64,000 bases of DNA, taken from Gonatopus flavifemur (Eukaryota > Arthropoda > Insecta > Hymenoptera > Dryinidae). The position numbers and the translations under genes are program-made. The stretch covers positions 496,001 to 560,000 of the forward strand of contig JAFFJZ010000050.1 of the NCBI GenBank assembly GCA_018340375.1, given 5' to 3'. The notes below the pieces were generated by a model that searched no databases, had not been told where the DNA came from, and saw only the letters and a list, made by a program, of their open reading frames with translations. Position 1 is the stretch's first letter, and each line of letters starts with the position of its first letter. Of the stretch, positions 43,668 through 54,829 are shown in pieces.

Positions 43668-44476
43668 CAGTAGTTGACAAATTCCTTAAAAAGTCTTATA
43701 TAGTTTTTTCACAATTTACTGATAAGGATTTTATTTGCAGATTACACTTTCATTGGAGGAACCCATTGGTTTATATAGTTATATCTATTGACCAAATTTT
43801 CCACAGAAAAAGGAGGAAATCATATTCAGTGAGTACATTGATTTTATGTTCATCATTGTTATCATCCTCAATTATTGAGAATCAATGTACTATCGATTGT
43901 ATTGTTTTACCCAATTTGAATTTTATAATCAATCATCTCAGATTTCAGATGATATTCTCAATAAATTGGGTACCGATGTTCACAAAGAGTGATAACCCTA
44001 CACTGTGGAAAATGTTTGTGAATTTGTTATATCTGGTTTGGGAAATCACAGTTTTTTTTGTTGAAATTTCATGTTCAGTGTGGAAGAAATGATATTTTAC
44101 CATGAAAGTCTACGCTTAATGGAAAAGAAATAAAGTTTCCTTGTGAAAAAGTCTTACGCTCAACGTAGAAGAGATAAATTTCTTTGGGGAAAGTCATATA
44201 TTCAGCGTAGTACTATTGACTACGCAAACTGAGCATAGACAAGTTGTGAACTTTTGTCAAATATTACTACGCTGAGTGTAGGACTTTCAGAACAAAAATT
44301 TATTTCTTGTAAGTTAGGCGTACGACTTTCAATGAAAATTTATTCCTTCTGCCTTGAATAGTAGTACTTCAACAAACAATTTGAATTTTCAAATCAGATC
44401 TGAAAAATTTACAAAAAACGATTTGAAACTTTTTAGCTTTCAGCCAATCAGAATTCAGCAACTTTGAATCACTATA

Positions 44477-45771
44477 CGAGGGTGGATTGATAAGTTTCCG
44501 GCCTGACCAAGAAAAACAACGTTTTTAAGAATTTTTTTTTTTTTTATTTCTCAACATAATCTCCTCCAAGGCTGATACATTTCTCATAGCGGTGTTCTAG
44601 TCTAGTAATGCCATCTCTATAGACTGATTCGTCAAGCTCCTCAAAATACCCATTTACAGCTTCGATTACTTCTTCATTGTCCGCAAATCTCTTACCGCCA
44701 AGCCATTTTTTGAGGTTAGGAAACAGATAATAGTCACTTGGGGCTAGGTCTGGAGAGTAGGGAGGGTGCGACATTAATTCAAACTTCAGATCGTTGATTT
44801 TAGCCATCGCAACGATTGACGTGTGCGCTGGTGCGTTATCGTGATGAAACAAGATTTTTTTCTTCGCCAGATGAGGTCGTTTAATTTTCACTTCGTGGCT
44901 CAAACGTTGCAATAAGTCTGCGTAGTATTGACCAGTGATAGCTTTACCCTTTTCAAGGTAATCAATGTATATAATACCTCTTGCATCCCAAAAAACAGTA
45001 GCCATAACCTTGTTCGCCGAAAAAATTGTTTTTGCCTTCTTTGGAGTTGGTTCTCCTGGTCCAATCCACTGTTTAGACTGTTCTTTGGTTTCAGGAGTGT
45101 AGTGGTGGACCCAAGTTTCGTCAACGGTTACGAATCGACGCAAAAATTCGCTTGGATCACGCTTATACAACGCCAAATTGGCGGTAGAAATGTTCTTTCG
45201 AATCAATTTTTGGTCGACTGTTAGCAAACGCGGCACCCATCTTGCACAGAGCTTTTCCATATACAAATGTTGGTGCAAAATATTTTGTACACGTTCATAT
45301 GACATCTTACAGGTCTCAGCTATCTCACGAACTTTTAATCTGCGATCTTTCAGCACTATTTGATGGATTTTTTCGATCATATCTGGAGTTGTGACCTCAA
45401 TGGGGCGTCTTGAGCGAGGCTCATCAGAGGTGCTCACACGACCCTTTTTAAACTCGGAAACCCACTGCTTAACGGTTGAATATGATGGGGAGGATGTCCC
45501 CAGTGTTGAGTCCATCTCTTCTTTAATTTCCTTCGGCGTTAACCCCTTCAAATAAAAGTATTTGATGACAGCACGATTTTCCAGCTTTTCCATTTTTACG
45601 AAAAACACAGAGGCGTCTTGGTCAGCGTGCTCTCAAAACCAAACTAACATGGCGATCGGACTGAAACTATAGCTACAAGCTATCTAAGGATGGTACTATA
45701 GAACGCCACCTCAAGGTAGGCCTAGTGGCGCCATCTCTTGGTCAGGCCGGAAACTTATCAATCCACCCTCG
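44477..45771 (-). mobile_element. Complete mariner transposon (1,295 bp)
   Basis: Ends CGAGGGTGGATTGATAAG and their inverse (CTTATCAATCCACCCTCG) are flanked by TA at 44,475-44,476 and 45,772-45,773. The size is exactly what is usual for mariner and the single gene is open. Inverted repeats match closely over at least 30 bp. Confidence 0.93.
44544..45608 (-). CDS. Mariner (DD34D) transposase, intact frame
   Basis: A 354-codon open frame, the family's usual length; the Met at residue 6 (MEKLENRAVIKYF) is the more likely start. The N-terminal DNA-binding half contains the VKQWVSEFKKGR helix and a SRRPIEVT linker. Catalytic motifs are TVDETWVHHY, HHDNAPAHTS and SPDLAPSDYYLFPNLK, with 34 residues between the second and third Asp by my count. 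WVPRLLT corresponds to the conserved WVPHEL motif. The C-terminal tail has RYEKCISLGGDYVEK. No disruption is seen, so this copy could have been active recently. It acts at the element's own inverted repeats. Confidence 0.93.
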   Translation of the reverse strand: MFFVKMEKLENRAVIKYFYLKGLTPKEIKEEMDSTLGTSSPSYSTVKQWVSEFKKGRVSTSDEPRSRRPIEVTTPDMIEKIHQIVLKDRRLKVREIAETCKMSYERVQNILHQHLYMEKLCARWVPRLLTVDQKLIRKNISTANLALYKRDPSEFLRRFVTVDETWVHHYTPETKEQSKQWIGPGEPTPKKAKTIFSANKVMATVFWDARGIIYIDYLEKGKAITGQYYADLLQRLSHEVKIKRPHLAKKKILFHHDNAPAHTSIVAMAKINDLKFELMSHPPYSPDLAPSDYYLFPNLKKWLGGKRFADNEEVIEAVNGYFEELDESVYRDGITRLEHRYEKCISLGGDYVEK

Positions 45772-46004
45772 TAGCTCCGGAACTATCGATGATAAAATAC
45801 TTCGATTTTCGTTCACAGATCCGCCGTTCTCCAACTTAGCGGATGGTGATCCAAGTATGTAGCACACAGTGCCTTTGAATGATTTGGATTTAAAAAAATC
45901 TAAAAATGCTTATATCTCCCAAACAAAGCGTCGAAAAAATTGTTTCCAAACGGGAAACTATTGCATTCTGGCTGCAGAAGATACCTGTGAAATCCGATCC
46001 GCGG

Positions 46005-46400
46005 ATTCCCAAAAATATTGGGATCATTCATGATATAAGTTGGTATTTTTACCATGACAACATATGAGAATATTCCCACAAATATTGGGATCATTCCTGA
46101 TGTAGGTTGGTATTTTTACCATGCCAACATATAGGAATATTCCCGAAAATATTGGGATCATTCATAATATAGGTTAGTATTTTTACCATGACAATATGTA
46201 GGAATATTCCTAAAAATATTGAGAGTATTAATGAAGAATGGTAGGATTTTTCCCATCACATTATATGGGGAATTTGCTGAAACATTGGGAATATTGATGT
46301 TTCCTGGTTGGAATTTTTCCTATCAGGACCTATGGGAATTCTCATAACACCTGTATGTGTTAATTACTTCACATCTTCTCATGGGAAATTTCCCATAAAA
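46005..46400. repeat. 66-bp imperfect tandem repeat
   Basis: AAATATTGGGATCATTC recurs near 46,012, 46,078 and 46,144, giving a period of about 66 bp; later copies are more diverged. Similar TATAAGTTGGTATTTTTACC and AATATTCCC phrases recur in each unit. It lies inside the tentative CACTG element. Confidence 0.7.
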
Positions 46401-46413
46401 TTTTTTACAGTGT

Positions 46414-47155
46414 AGAGAACACTCTCAACACTATGCAAACGATAATACCAGAAAACTATTGTATGAATATGAATAAGAACAAAACAACATTCATGATTCG
46501 TACAACAGCGAAAACATCAAGAAGAACGAAAATCAAAATAGATGCAGAGACAATTCAGCAAGTGCAAGAATTTAAATATCTAGAAAGCATAATTACAGGA
46601 AACGGCGGGAGCGAGAGAGATATAAGAGCAAGAATAGCACAAGGAAAACAGGCTTTCCACCAAAAGAAACAGTTACTATGTTCGAAGAATATTAGCTTAG
46701 CAGTGAGGAAGAAATTCTTGCAGAGTTACGTTTGGACCACAGCATTATATGATTGCAAAACTTGGACAATTGGAAGAACGAACCAACGAAGACTTGAAGC
46801 TCCCGAAATGTGGTGTTATAGAAGAATGCTTAGAGTAAGGTGGATAGAGAGAGTAAAAAATGAAGAAGTAAATGAGAAGATACATGATAGAAGGAGTCTT
46901 TTGAGACAGGTCGTGAAAAGAACAAGTAATCCAATAGGACACACATTAAGGCATGATAGCTTATTGAAAACAATATTTGAAGGAAAGATGAATGGTAAAA
47001 CTCAAAGAGGTCGACCTAGATTAAGTTATATGAAGCAAATTATACACGATAAGGGTTGTCGTAGATATGCAGAAATTAAACGGTTAGCGGACAATAGGCA
47101 GGGTTGGAGGATTTTATCAAACCTGTCATCAGACTGATTACTTCATGATGATGAT
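46414..47155 (+). pseudogene. 5'-truncated LINE copy (C-terminal reverse transcriptase region)
   Basis: The open frame 46,433-47,137 is about 70-80 percent identical by eye to the C-terminal part of the LINE at 34.5-35.25 kb (SYVWTTALYDCKTWT, MWCYRRMLRVRW, RGRPRLSYMKQI). The reverse transcriptase core is absent, as expected for a 5'-truncated insertion. The 3' end GATTACTTCATGATGATGATGA has a short ATG/TGA repeat, the likely end of the family. This frame is uninterrupted over 234 codons. Confidence 0.88.
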
Positions 47156-48340
47156 GATAAACGAAGAAGAATCAGAGAACGAATACGAAGACAAGGAAAT
47201 AATTGAGACCATTGGAGAATGTGAAGAGATTGCAGCAAATTTGTCAATAATACGGTTGAAAGAAGTTATAGAAAATTTCGAAGATCGTAAAAAACCAGAA
47301 CCATCCAATCAATCAACGACTGTAGTTATAAAAGTGAAAATTCAGGATAAGATTCCACAAGCTTCAATTGACACTGGGGCAAAAATATCGGCAGTGTCGA
47401 AAAAGTTAGTGGATGAGTTGCATACGGAGCGCAACTGCCTGAAGGAGATACCAGTAACAAGCGTGAATTTGGTAGGTGCGTTCTCTGACAAAGACGTTAA
47501 TGTGAAAAAATGGTTCAAATCCAGATGATCATTGGAGGGGAAGAATATACCGATTCATGTTATGTGGTAGAAAAGAATATATCTGCATTGTTACTGGGAA
47601 TGGAATTTATGATGAGATATGGAGCAAAGAGTGATATAAGTACAGGGTTTTTTGAACTATGTTTCAATAGAAATGACAGTGAGCTATATCAAGTATCGAC
47701 GATCAAAGAAATGGAAGAAATGCATCCGAGCATGAAAGTTCTTAGTGAAGGATGTAGAACAATATTTGGATCTGAATTAGGGAAAATAAAAACGAAAGAG
47801 TGCGTGATACCACTGCGGAACACGAAGCCGTACAAATGTCGATTGTATCCAGTACCATTGAAGTGTATTCAAGAAGTCAGAAATACGATACATGATCTGG
47901 AAGAGGAAAGGATTATTGGCAAAAGCCAAACCGAGCATGTAAATTCCCTGGGGATTGTAATAGAAAAAGAAAGTCATGGAATAAGAGTTTGCCTGAACAC
48001 GAAAGTGCTAAACGACCGAATAGGGAGTGACTATGCACAGCCGCCCACGATTGACGAAATTCTTTTCAAAATGATAAATGAAAAAATGTTTCCGCGACTA
48101 GACATACAAAAAGCATTTTGGCAAGTAGAACCTGAACAGGATAGTGAAAGATATGCAGGATTCATTTTTAAAGGACAGACTTACATATTTAACCGAATGC
48201 CATTTGGGTTGAAGATCTTCATCTCCGACGCAGGTTTTACTAAAATTTCGAACAATACCTCATTGACCGAAGTAGAAGATAATGTCATCTAGATGATATA
48301 CTGATTGCGTCAAATAATGAAAAGGAACAGGTCAAAGAAT
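47156..48340 (+). pseudogene. Gypsy-type protease and reverse transcriptase fragment
   Basis: An aspartic protease motif, ASIDTGAKISAVSKK, lies near 47,365. Around 47,510-47,525 the frame shifts to MVQIQMIIGGEEYTDSCYVV and LLLGMEFM. Reverse transcriptase follows with EERIIGKSQTEHVNSLGIVIEK, FPRLDIQKAFWQVE and NRMPFGLK. A second shift near 48,290 precedes LDDILIAS, the catalytic box. After about 48,340 the sequence is unrelated, so palm, RNase H and integrase are missing. No LTRs are recognised. It belongs to a different Gypsy lineage from the other two in this window, judging by motif divergence. Confidence 0.8.
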
Positions 48341-48835
48341 CCTATCTCCAAAAAGACATACCGGTCATGTTTGAAGCCTCTTTTCCGAAACGCTGATTGG
48401 CTCTCGCCATTCCCGCGTTTTTCCTTCCCTTCCAAAGTTCGGTACATGAAATTATCCGTCGACAACTACAATCCCGACCTTCACTTTCTTTTTTTTGTGG
48501 AATCATCGTAAGATAAGACCGTACCATACACAGTAATTAGTATAGTGTTGGGATTCAAAGTGTACGGTTTGGAGAAGCTTTCACAATAGTACCAGTATTC
48601 AATTCGGTATTTTGAAAAACGAATGAGTGCAGTGTTCAGTGTATGGCGCATTGTGCAGAGTGTATTGTGCATTGCGGACTGCAGGAAAACATCGTCAGTT
48701 CGGTGAGTGAATGAGCATGGTTCATGTGAAATACGTATATATCGAATAAAGTTTGATACGGTAGTTTTTTTTCAAACCAGCATAAGTGAGAATAGAAAAT
48801 CTTCAATCCGCGCATTTCGAACGAATCGTGACCTA
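48341..48835. other. No gene recognised; possible first-exon-like segment
   Basis: About 48,630-48,700 has a TTCAGTGT motif resembling an arthropod initiator, followed 50-60 bases later by GTGAGTGA, a strong splice-donor match. This could be a non-coding first exon, but nothing downstream confirms it. Confidence 0.2.
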
Positions 48836-48843
48836 CATATGCT

Positions 48844-49331
48844 GGGTCGGTGCCGAATCAACGAAAAACCAAATCAACGGAAAAAAATTTACTAGCAGTA
48901 TGAAGTTGTCATTTTGTTGCAGTATGAAATGAAATTAGTCATAGATCATTGATTAAATCAAACGAAAAGTAAAAAACATTGATTTGCTAACACAACCCCA
49001 CGGTAAACTTAATTTCCCTTTGTTATATTCATGATTATGGTATGGTTATGTTTATGATAACAACAAACCGATTTTCGTTCTCCACAGACGTTTGCAACAG
49101 TTTGATTGTACCGATCGATTAGGAAGATCATTAATGATTTCATTAGAATGATGAATTACGTGTCTACTGTAATAAACGGGTGCAGTGAATAGGTTAACAT
49201 AAAGAATTTTCGTTTAATTTAATCAATGATCTATGACTAATTTCATTTCATACTGCAACAAAATGACAACTTCATACTGCTAGTAAATTTTTTTTCGTTG
49301 ATTTGGTTTTTCGTTGATTCGGCACCGACCC
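48844..49331. mobile_element. 488-bp non-autonomous TIR element with 8-bp target duplication
   Basis: The ends GGGTCGGTGCCGAATCAACG and their inverse extend into inverted repeats of about 125 bp. CATATGCT lies directly outside both ends (48,836-48,843 and 49,332-49,339). The middle has no frame of note. The 8-bp duplication allows hAT, P or Merlin; the GGG start does not decide between them. Confidence 0.88.
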
Positions 49332-49639
49332 CATATGCTTGCCTCGCTCGCATCTTCAACAACTCAGATATCCTGGTGAAAATTAAGCAAGGAAGTGCGA
49401 CAAGAGCGCGAGTTGGGAGTCAATTGAGCGTAACGGAGAGTCATCTGAGCGTGATTTGAGGAGGAATTGGAATATTCTCACGCTTGATTTGTTTCAATGA
49501 CCACTATCTTCACTTTTGGATCCTCACTGCAGTGGAGTTGTCATAACGTCAACCAGCTTTTGGAGAGTGTTTGGATACAAGAAAGCGTACAAGGGAAGAT
49601 CGAAACTCTCATTTTCCCTGGAAATTCAATCCCAGATTT

Positions 49640-50375
49640 GGATTAAGTACCCCCAAAAACCTACACAACCCATGTTACATATAAATCTGTCCACGAATGC
49701 GGAAATAACTCAATTCACGTCTGCCATATTGGATCCGCCATCTGGAATTTTCTATTGACGTTAGATTTTGATTCTTCACCCTCGAAAACCCCTAAAACCC
49801 GTGTTTCATATGAATTCGGCCATAAATGCCGAAACGACCAAGCTCATGTCCGCCATATTGAATCCGCCAACTCGAATGCGTTTTTTGACATCCGATTTAG
49901 ATTCCTGGCCCACGGAAATCCTTAGAACCCGTGTTTCATCTGAATGCGGCCATAAATGCTGGAACGTCTGAATTCACGTCCGACATATTGGATCTGCCAT
50001 CTTGATTCCGTTTTTTGACGTCAGATCTGGATTCCTCACCTTCAAAAACACCTAGAATCCGTGTTTCATATGAATGCGGCCATAAATGCTGGAACGTCTG
50101 AATTCACGTCCGTCATATTGGATCTGCCATCTTGATTCCGTTTTTTGACGTCAGATCTGGATTCCTCACCTTCGAAAACACCTAGAATCCGTGTTTCATA
50201 TGAATGTGGCCATGAATGCCAAAACGACTGAATTCACGTCCGCCAGATTGGATCTGCCATCTTGAATTTGTTTTTGACGTCAGATTTTGATTCCTCACCC
50301 TTGAAAACCCCCAGAACTCAACTTTCATAATAATCCATCGATTCAAGCTGAAATGACGAATATTCAAAGACTGCG
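49640..50375. repeat. Tandem repeat, 126-131 bp period
   Basis: The phrase CATATTGGATCYGCCATCT recurs at about 49,727, 49,852, 49,982, 50,113 and 50,240. Each unit also has GTGTTTCATATGAATG-type and TTTTTTGACGTCAGAT-type segments. Related single copies lie near 5370 and in the inverted-repeat arms near 9650 and 19,370. Confidence 0.8.
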
Positions 50376-50469
50376 GAGAAAATGTATATATATATATATA
50401 TTAGGGTGTGCCAAAAAAAAAGTTTTCCCGGCCTTTGTCGGAATAGGCCCAGGGACACACCCATGTGTG

Positions 50470-50558
50470 CTTCTATATTGAGCCAGTTTCAGCCCATTCT
50501 TGGCCCAGGTAAGCCAATGCTGGACCAAGAATGGGCTGAAACTGGCTCAATATAGAAG
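50470..50558. repeat. Perfect 34-bp hairpin with 21-base loop
   Basis: Arms 50,470-50,503 and 50,525-50,558 are perfectly complementary, beginning CTTCTATATTGAGCCAG. Pairing continues six more bases inward with one mismatch, leaving a loop of about nine. The size resembles a small-RNA hairpin precursor but may be only a tiny foldback. Confidence 0.8.
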
Positions 50559-50629
50559 TTGGTGCTCACGGGAAAAGCGCTGGGTCTACGAGAAATGGGA
50601 TGTATAGTGCAGAGATGAAGATTTACAGG

Positions 50630-51400
50630 GAACAAACATTTTACAATTTGTTTGAACGATTATATTGTTTATAGCAATTTGCTTGAAATATTAACTAACG
50701 TGAATAAAAACCTCGGAATCATATTGTATGGAAAGTTTTATGTAAAGATCGATGCTTCGGAAAATTTCTGCCCATCGCGATTATGATAAATAAAATTCAT
50801 AAAAAATTTCGAATTCTCCATACCCGTTGGTGCCCACAGTAAAATTGCTCGGCCCACGGAAGGAGTGGCTGGTGGAAGGATATCTAGGTGTAGGATGAAC
50901 ATCGGCTGGAAAAAAATTATTCACAATTTCTTGAAACAATTATTGTTTCAACAATTGTATTGTATTTATAACAATCGCGAGAGACAAAAACTTCCCAAAG
51001 CATTGATTCATACACGACACTTTTCGTAGAATACGATTCCGAGGTTTTTATTCACGTCAATTGATATTTTAAACAAATTGTTCAAATAATAATTGATCAA
51101 ACAAATTGCAAAAACTTCTTTTCCGCAAATTTTCATCTGTGCATTAGATATCCCATTCCGAACAGTTTCTTTTCCCGTCAAACAAGCAGTTTTACCGAGA
51201 AAACCAACGGGTACAGAGGATTCAAATTTGTTTATAATTTTATTTATAACAATCACGATGGGCAAAAATGTTCCAGAGGACTGATTCTTCCACTAAATTT
51301 TCCGTAGAATACGATTTCGCGGTTTTTATTCACATCACTTGATATTTCAAACAAATTGTTTGAACAATAATTGTTTAAACAAATTGAAAAAATTTTTTTC
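50630..51400. repeat. Small inverted and direct repeats
   Basis: About 50,640-50,735 is the reverse complement of about 51,025-51,115, and 51,295-51,400 is a direct copy of the latter. Shared phrases include CGAGGTTTTTATTCACGTC and AACAAATTG. No frame is supported. Confidence 0.55.
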
Positions 51401-51639
51401 CCCTGCAAATTTCCATTTCTGCATCAGATATCCTAGTTCCAGCAGTTACTTTCCTTGTAGACCCAGCAGTTCCGTCATGGGCATTGACGGGGTGGTTTTT
51501 CCCATCATCCCTAGCGATTTTAAGGTTACCAAAAAGTTACCAAAAAATTTCGGTACGTTTGTAACTTTTTCTTACCACAAAATAACCAACAACCGCATCT
51601 TCAGTGCTACTCATCAGTCACGATTTGGTATCTTTTTGG

Positions 51640-53300
51640 AACAAAACCATTTGTTCACCAGATCACAGAAATGGTGTTTTTGGTCATTTCTTGGTTGCTT
51701 CGTGGTTAAGAACCGAAAATTTACCGAATGTTGAGAATCCTGCATTGGTTTCAATTTGGTCCCGTTTTGGAAAAAAAGTCCTATGACTACCGCGAATAGG
51801 TGGAACCAAATTGATCAGTTTTTGGTGAATTTCCGGTTCAAAACCATAAAATTACCGGATATTCAGTGCGACTCCAGAGCTGCCAGATGAGCTCCGACGC
51901 TGAGGGGAAATGTACCCCCACCATCACCTCATATATGTATGTGTTGTCAGTGTTACTTACCAATAATTACGACCATTATATACATGAAGTGATAGTAGGG
52001 GTACTCTCCCCCTCAGCGTCGGAGCTCATCTGGCAGCTCTGTGCGACTGATCGGTGACGATTCGGTACTTTCTTGGAACCAAACCACTTTTTTTGACAGA
52101 TTACAGGAATGGTCTGCTTAGTAATTTCTTGGTTGCTTCGTGGTTAAAAACCGAAGATTTACCGAATGTTGAGAATCCTGCATTGGTTACAATTTGGTTC
52201 CTTTTTGGAAAAAAATGCCTGAAATTACCGCGAATAGGAGGAACCAAATTGTTCCCAATGAGTAGCACTGAAGATTCGGTAATTTTATGGTGATGAACTG
52301 GAAATGAACCAAAAACTAACCAGTTTGGGTCCTTCTATCTGCCGTGATTTCAGGCATATTATTTCCAAAATGGAACCAACTTTACACCAATCAGTGGCAC
52401 TGAAGTTTTGGTAATTCTATGGTTGTGAACCGGGTATTATCCAAAAACTGACCAAGTTGGTTCCTTCCATCTGCGGTAATTTCAGACATATTTTTTCCGA
52501 AAAGCAACCAAAATTTTACAAATCAGTGGCACTGAACTGTTCATCGTTATATGGTTGTGAACCGGAAATTTCCAAAAACTCACGAATTATGTTCCTTTCA
52601 TTCGCGGTCATTACAGGTATACTTTTTCCAAAAAGGAACCAAATTGTTACCAATGAGTAGCACTGAAGATTCGGTAATTTTATGGTGATGAACTGGAAAT
52701 GAACCAAAAACTGCCCAATTTGGTTCCTTCCATCCGGGGTAATTTCAGGCATATTTTTTCCGGAAAGGAATCAAATTTTCCCCAATCAGTGACACTGAAG
52801 TTTTGGTAATTCTATGGTTGTAAACCGGAAATTATTCGAAAACTGATCGATTTGGGTGCTTTCATCTGCAGTGATTTCAAGCATATTTTCTTCCGAAAAG
52901 AAACCAACTTTTCCCCAATCAGTGGCACTGAAGTTTTGGCGATTCCATAGTTGTGAACCGGAAATTATCCAAAAACTGACCAATTTTGTTCCTTCCATCT
53001 GCAGTAATTCCAGGTATACTCTTTCCAAGAAAGCACCAAATTGTTACCAATGAGTACCAATGCAAATTCGGTAATCCCATAGTTATGAACCGGAAAGTAA
53101 CCAAAAACTGACCAATTTGGTTCCTCCCATCAGCGGTATTTCCAAGATGTTTTTCCAAAAAGGAACCACATTGTTACCAATCAGTAGCACTGAAGATTCG
53201 CTGGTTTCATGGTGATGAACTCGAAATTATCCAAAAACTTACCAATTTTGTTCCTTCCATTTGCGATAATGTCAGGCATATTTTTTCCAAAAAGGAACCG
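51640..53300. repeat. 132-bp satellite array
   Basis: The landmark GTRGCACTGAAG recurs at about 52,266, 52,398, 52,530, 52,661, 52,793, 52,926, 53,057 and 53,188, a step of 131-133 bp. Diverged units lie further left around the MITE at 51,875. Copies contain ACCAAATTGTTACCAATSAG and CCTTCCATCTGCGGTAATT. The period is close to a multiple of three but stops occur in each frame, so I do not call it coding. Confidence 0.88.
51875..52040. mobile_element. hAT-type MITE, 166 bp
   Basis: The ends carry CAGAGCTGCCAGATGAGC and its inverse, with inverted repeats of over 30 bp. GTGCGACT lies directly outside both ends (51,867-51,874 and 52,041-52,048). The insert splits a unit of the 132-bp satellite. 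Confidence 0.88.
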
Positions 53301-53513
53301 AATTGTACATACTGTTGATTCCGTCATTCTTTACCAAAATTCGGCCGAAACTTCTGTCATCAAAATACCGATCGTGTGGTAATTTGTTGGTAATTATGTG
53401 GTACAAAAAAGTCACAAACGGTACGACGATTGGACCACAATATAACCAATTTCCAACCACAATATTACCAAACCACAAAATTACCAATTTCTCACCAAAA
53501 ATTTCGGTTAAAA

Positions 53514-53736
53514 CAGGGGGCATAATCTCAAATGCAACATTCTCAAACGGATTTCAGCGCTGCCGTACGGTAGTACAGTGAATTATTCGCCATGGATACA
53601 ACTAACACAAACAATGAACAAATCACACCGATTTTCGAATTAGTGTTGGTATATACATGTAAAATAGTTCACTGTACTACCGTATGGCAGCGCTGAAATC
53701 CGTTTGAAAATTTTCTATTCGAGATTATGCCCCCTG
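53514..53736. mobile_element. hAT-type MITE, 223 bp
   Basis: The ends are CAGGGGGCATAATCTC and its inverse; inner inverted segments include GGATTTCAGCGCTGCCGTAC. GGTTAAAA lies directly outside both ends (53,506-53,513 and 53,737-53,744). CAGGG termini and an 8-bp duplication point to hAT. Confidence 0.9.
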
Positions 53737-54074
53737 GGTTAAAACGAAATCGCTAGGGATACCCTCTTTTGATGGAATAAAACTCGTTCGAGCGACCTCT
53801 TAGCCTTAACCAAATGACTCCAGGTTTAACGGAGCTGCATTTCAAGTCACCCTATCGTCGTTTGTCGTTTTCCGACAAAGGCCCGAGGAACTTTTTTTTT
53901 GGCACACCCTAGTATCGATATTTTCAGATACCGCTTATCACTACCGTCATTCGATTCCACGGAAAAACTCGTACTGGAAATATGTACAACATTGTCATAT
54001 TGGACCCTGTGTTTGTTTATAAATTATGACAAACAATTCTTAGATCTAGATTGCACCCGTTCCAGCCCATCGTC

Positions 54075-54428
54075 AAATCAGTCGGGATGTAAAAGAGTTT
54101 GCATATGGATTCACGGGATGCTGAGGAATGTACAAATTTGCAATGAGAAAACCTCGAAAAAAAGTGTTTATAAAAAATTATTTAAACAAATTACAGGAAA
54201 AATTATTCCACGTAAAATATCTGATATCGCTATTCGATTTTACGGAAAAAATCGTCCTGAACAATCGAATGGCAGTATCCGTTTTTACTTGGAATAATTT
54301 TTTCTGTGATGTGTTTGAATGATTTTTTAATCAACAATTTTTCCTCGAGGTTTCCTGATTGCAAATTTGTACAATCCTCCGCATCCTATGAATGCATACG
54401 CAAACAAAATCCATATCCCGTCTGGTTT
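54075..54428. repeat. Imperfect foldback, about 354 bp
   Basis: The outer arms (AAATCAGTCGGGAT... and ...ATCCCGTCTGGTTT) and inner arms (GTTTGCATATGGATTC against GAATGCATACGCAAAC; ATGTACAAATTTGCAAT against ATTGCAAATTTGTACAAT) are inverted. Identity is moderate. No target duplication is seen. Confidence 0.65.
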
Positions 54429-54829
54429 AAAAAAACAACTCCTATTTTTGAGAAAATTCATTTCTCACCCCTAGATAGGGGTTGCTAGCTGGTACTGAAT
54501 TATACTGAGAACTCTTCACTCACCTAATGTTTCCTCTGCCATGGGAAAATGCAGGGAAATAATATTTCGTCGATAGTTTGTACGATTTCACTTTATTCCA
54601 TCATATTTCATCATTATTTCTATTTCACACGTGTTTTGTGAACTCCACCCTTTGTAAAAAACGTCAACCACCATTCTCACGAAAAAAAGGGTAGATCACC
54701 ATCAAGGGTGGATCCCTCACCAGTATTTTGAGCTCAAGTTCATCGCGATATCTTCAAAATTGTGCCTGGGAGCGAATTCTGTTCAAAAAGTCCGAAATGC
54801 CACATAGTAGGTGGTTTTTCAAACTGGCA

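Larger units (their letters stand above)
42807..46413. mobile_element. Possible non-autonomous element with CACTGTAAAAAATT ends
   Basis: CACTGTAAAAAATTATCGG at 42,807 is mirrored by ATAAAATTTTTTACAGTG ending at 46,413; both are followed inward by GGAAATTTCCCAT-type sequence. The interior has no transposase of its own; it holds a hairpin (43,276), a mariner (44,477) and a 66-bp repeat array. No target duplication is visible, partly because a truncated LINE begins directly at the right end. The unit is tentative. Confidence 0.45.
50403..53911. mobile_element. Non-coding TIR unit of about 3.5 kb filled with satellite
   Basis: GGGTGTGCCAAAAAAAAAGTT near 50,403 is mirrored at 53,885-53,911, each followed inward by a GCCTTTGTCGGA-type sequence. 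TA or TTA flanks both ends. No transposase is present. Inside are a short hairpin (50,470), a 132-bp satellite and two MITEs. A second, direct copy of the right end lies at 54,830-54,957, so more than one unit may be nested. Confidence 0.6.

Noticed and set aside
43481..44092. 203-codon plus-strand frame
   Set aside because: Its first third is an arm of the 161-bp hairpin and the rest has no motif.
52457..53158. A series of 65-80-codon frames in the 132-bp array
   Set aside because: Although 132 is a multiple of three, stops recur in every frame and the units vary in length by a base, so no long product exists.
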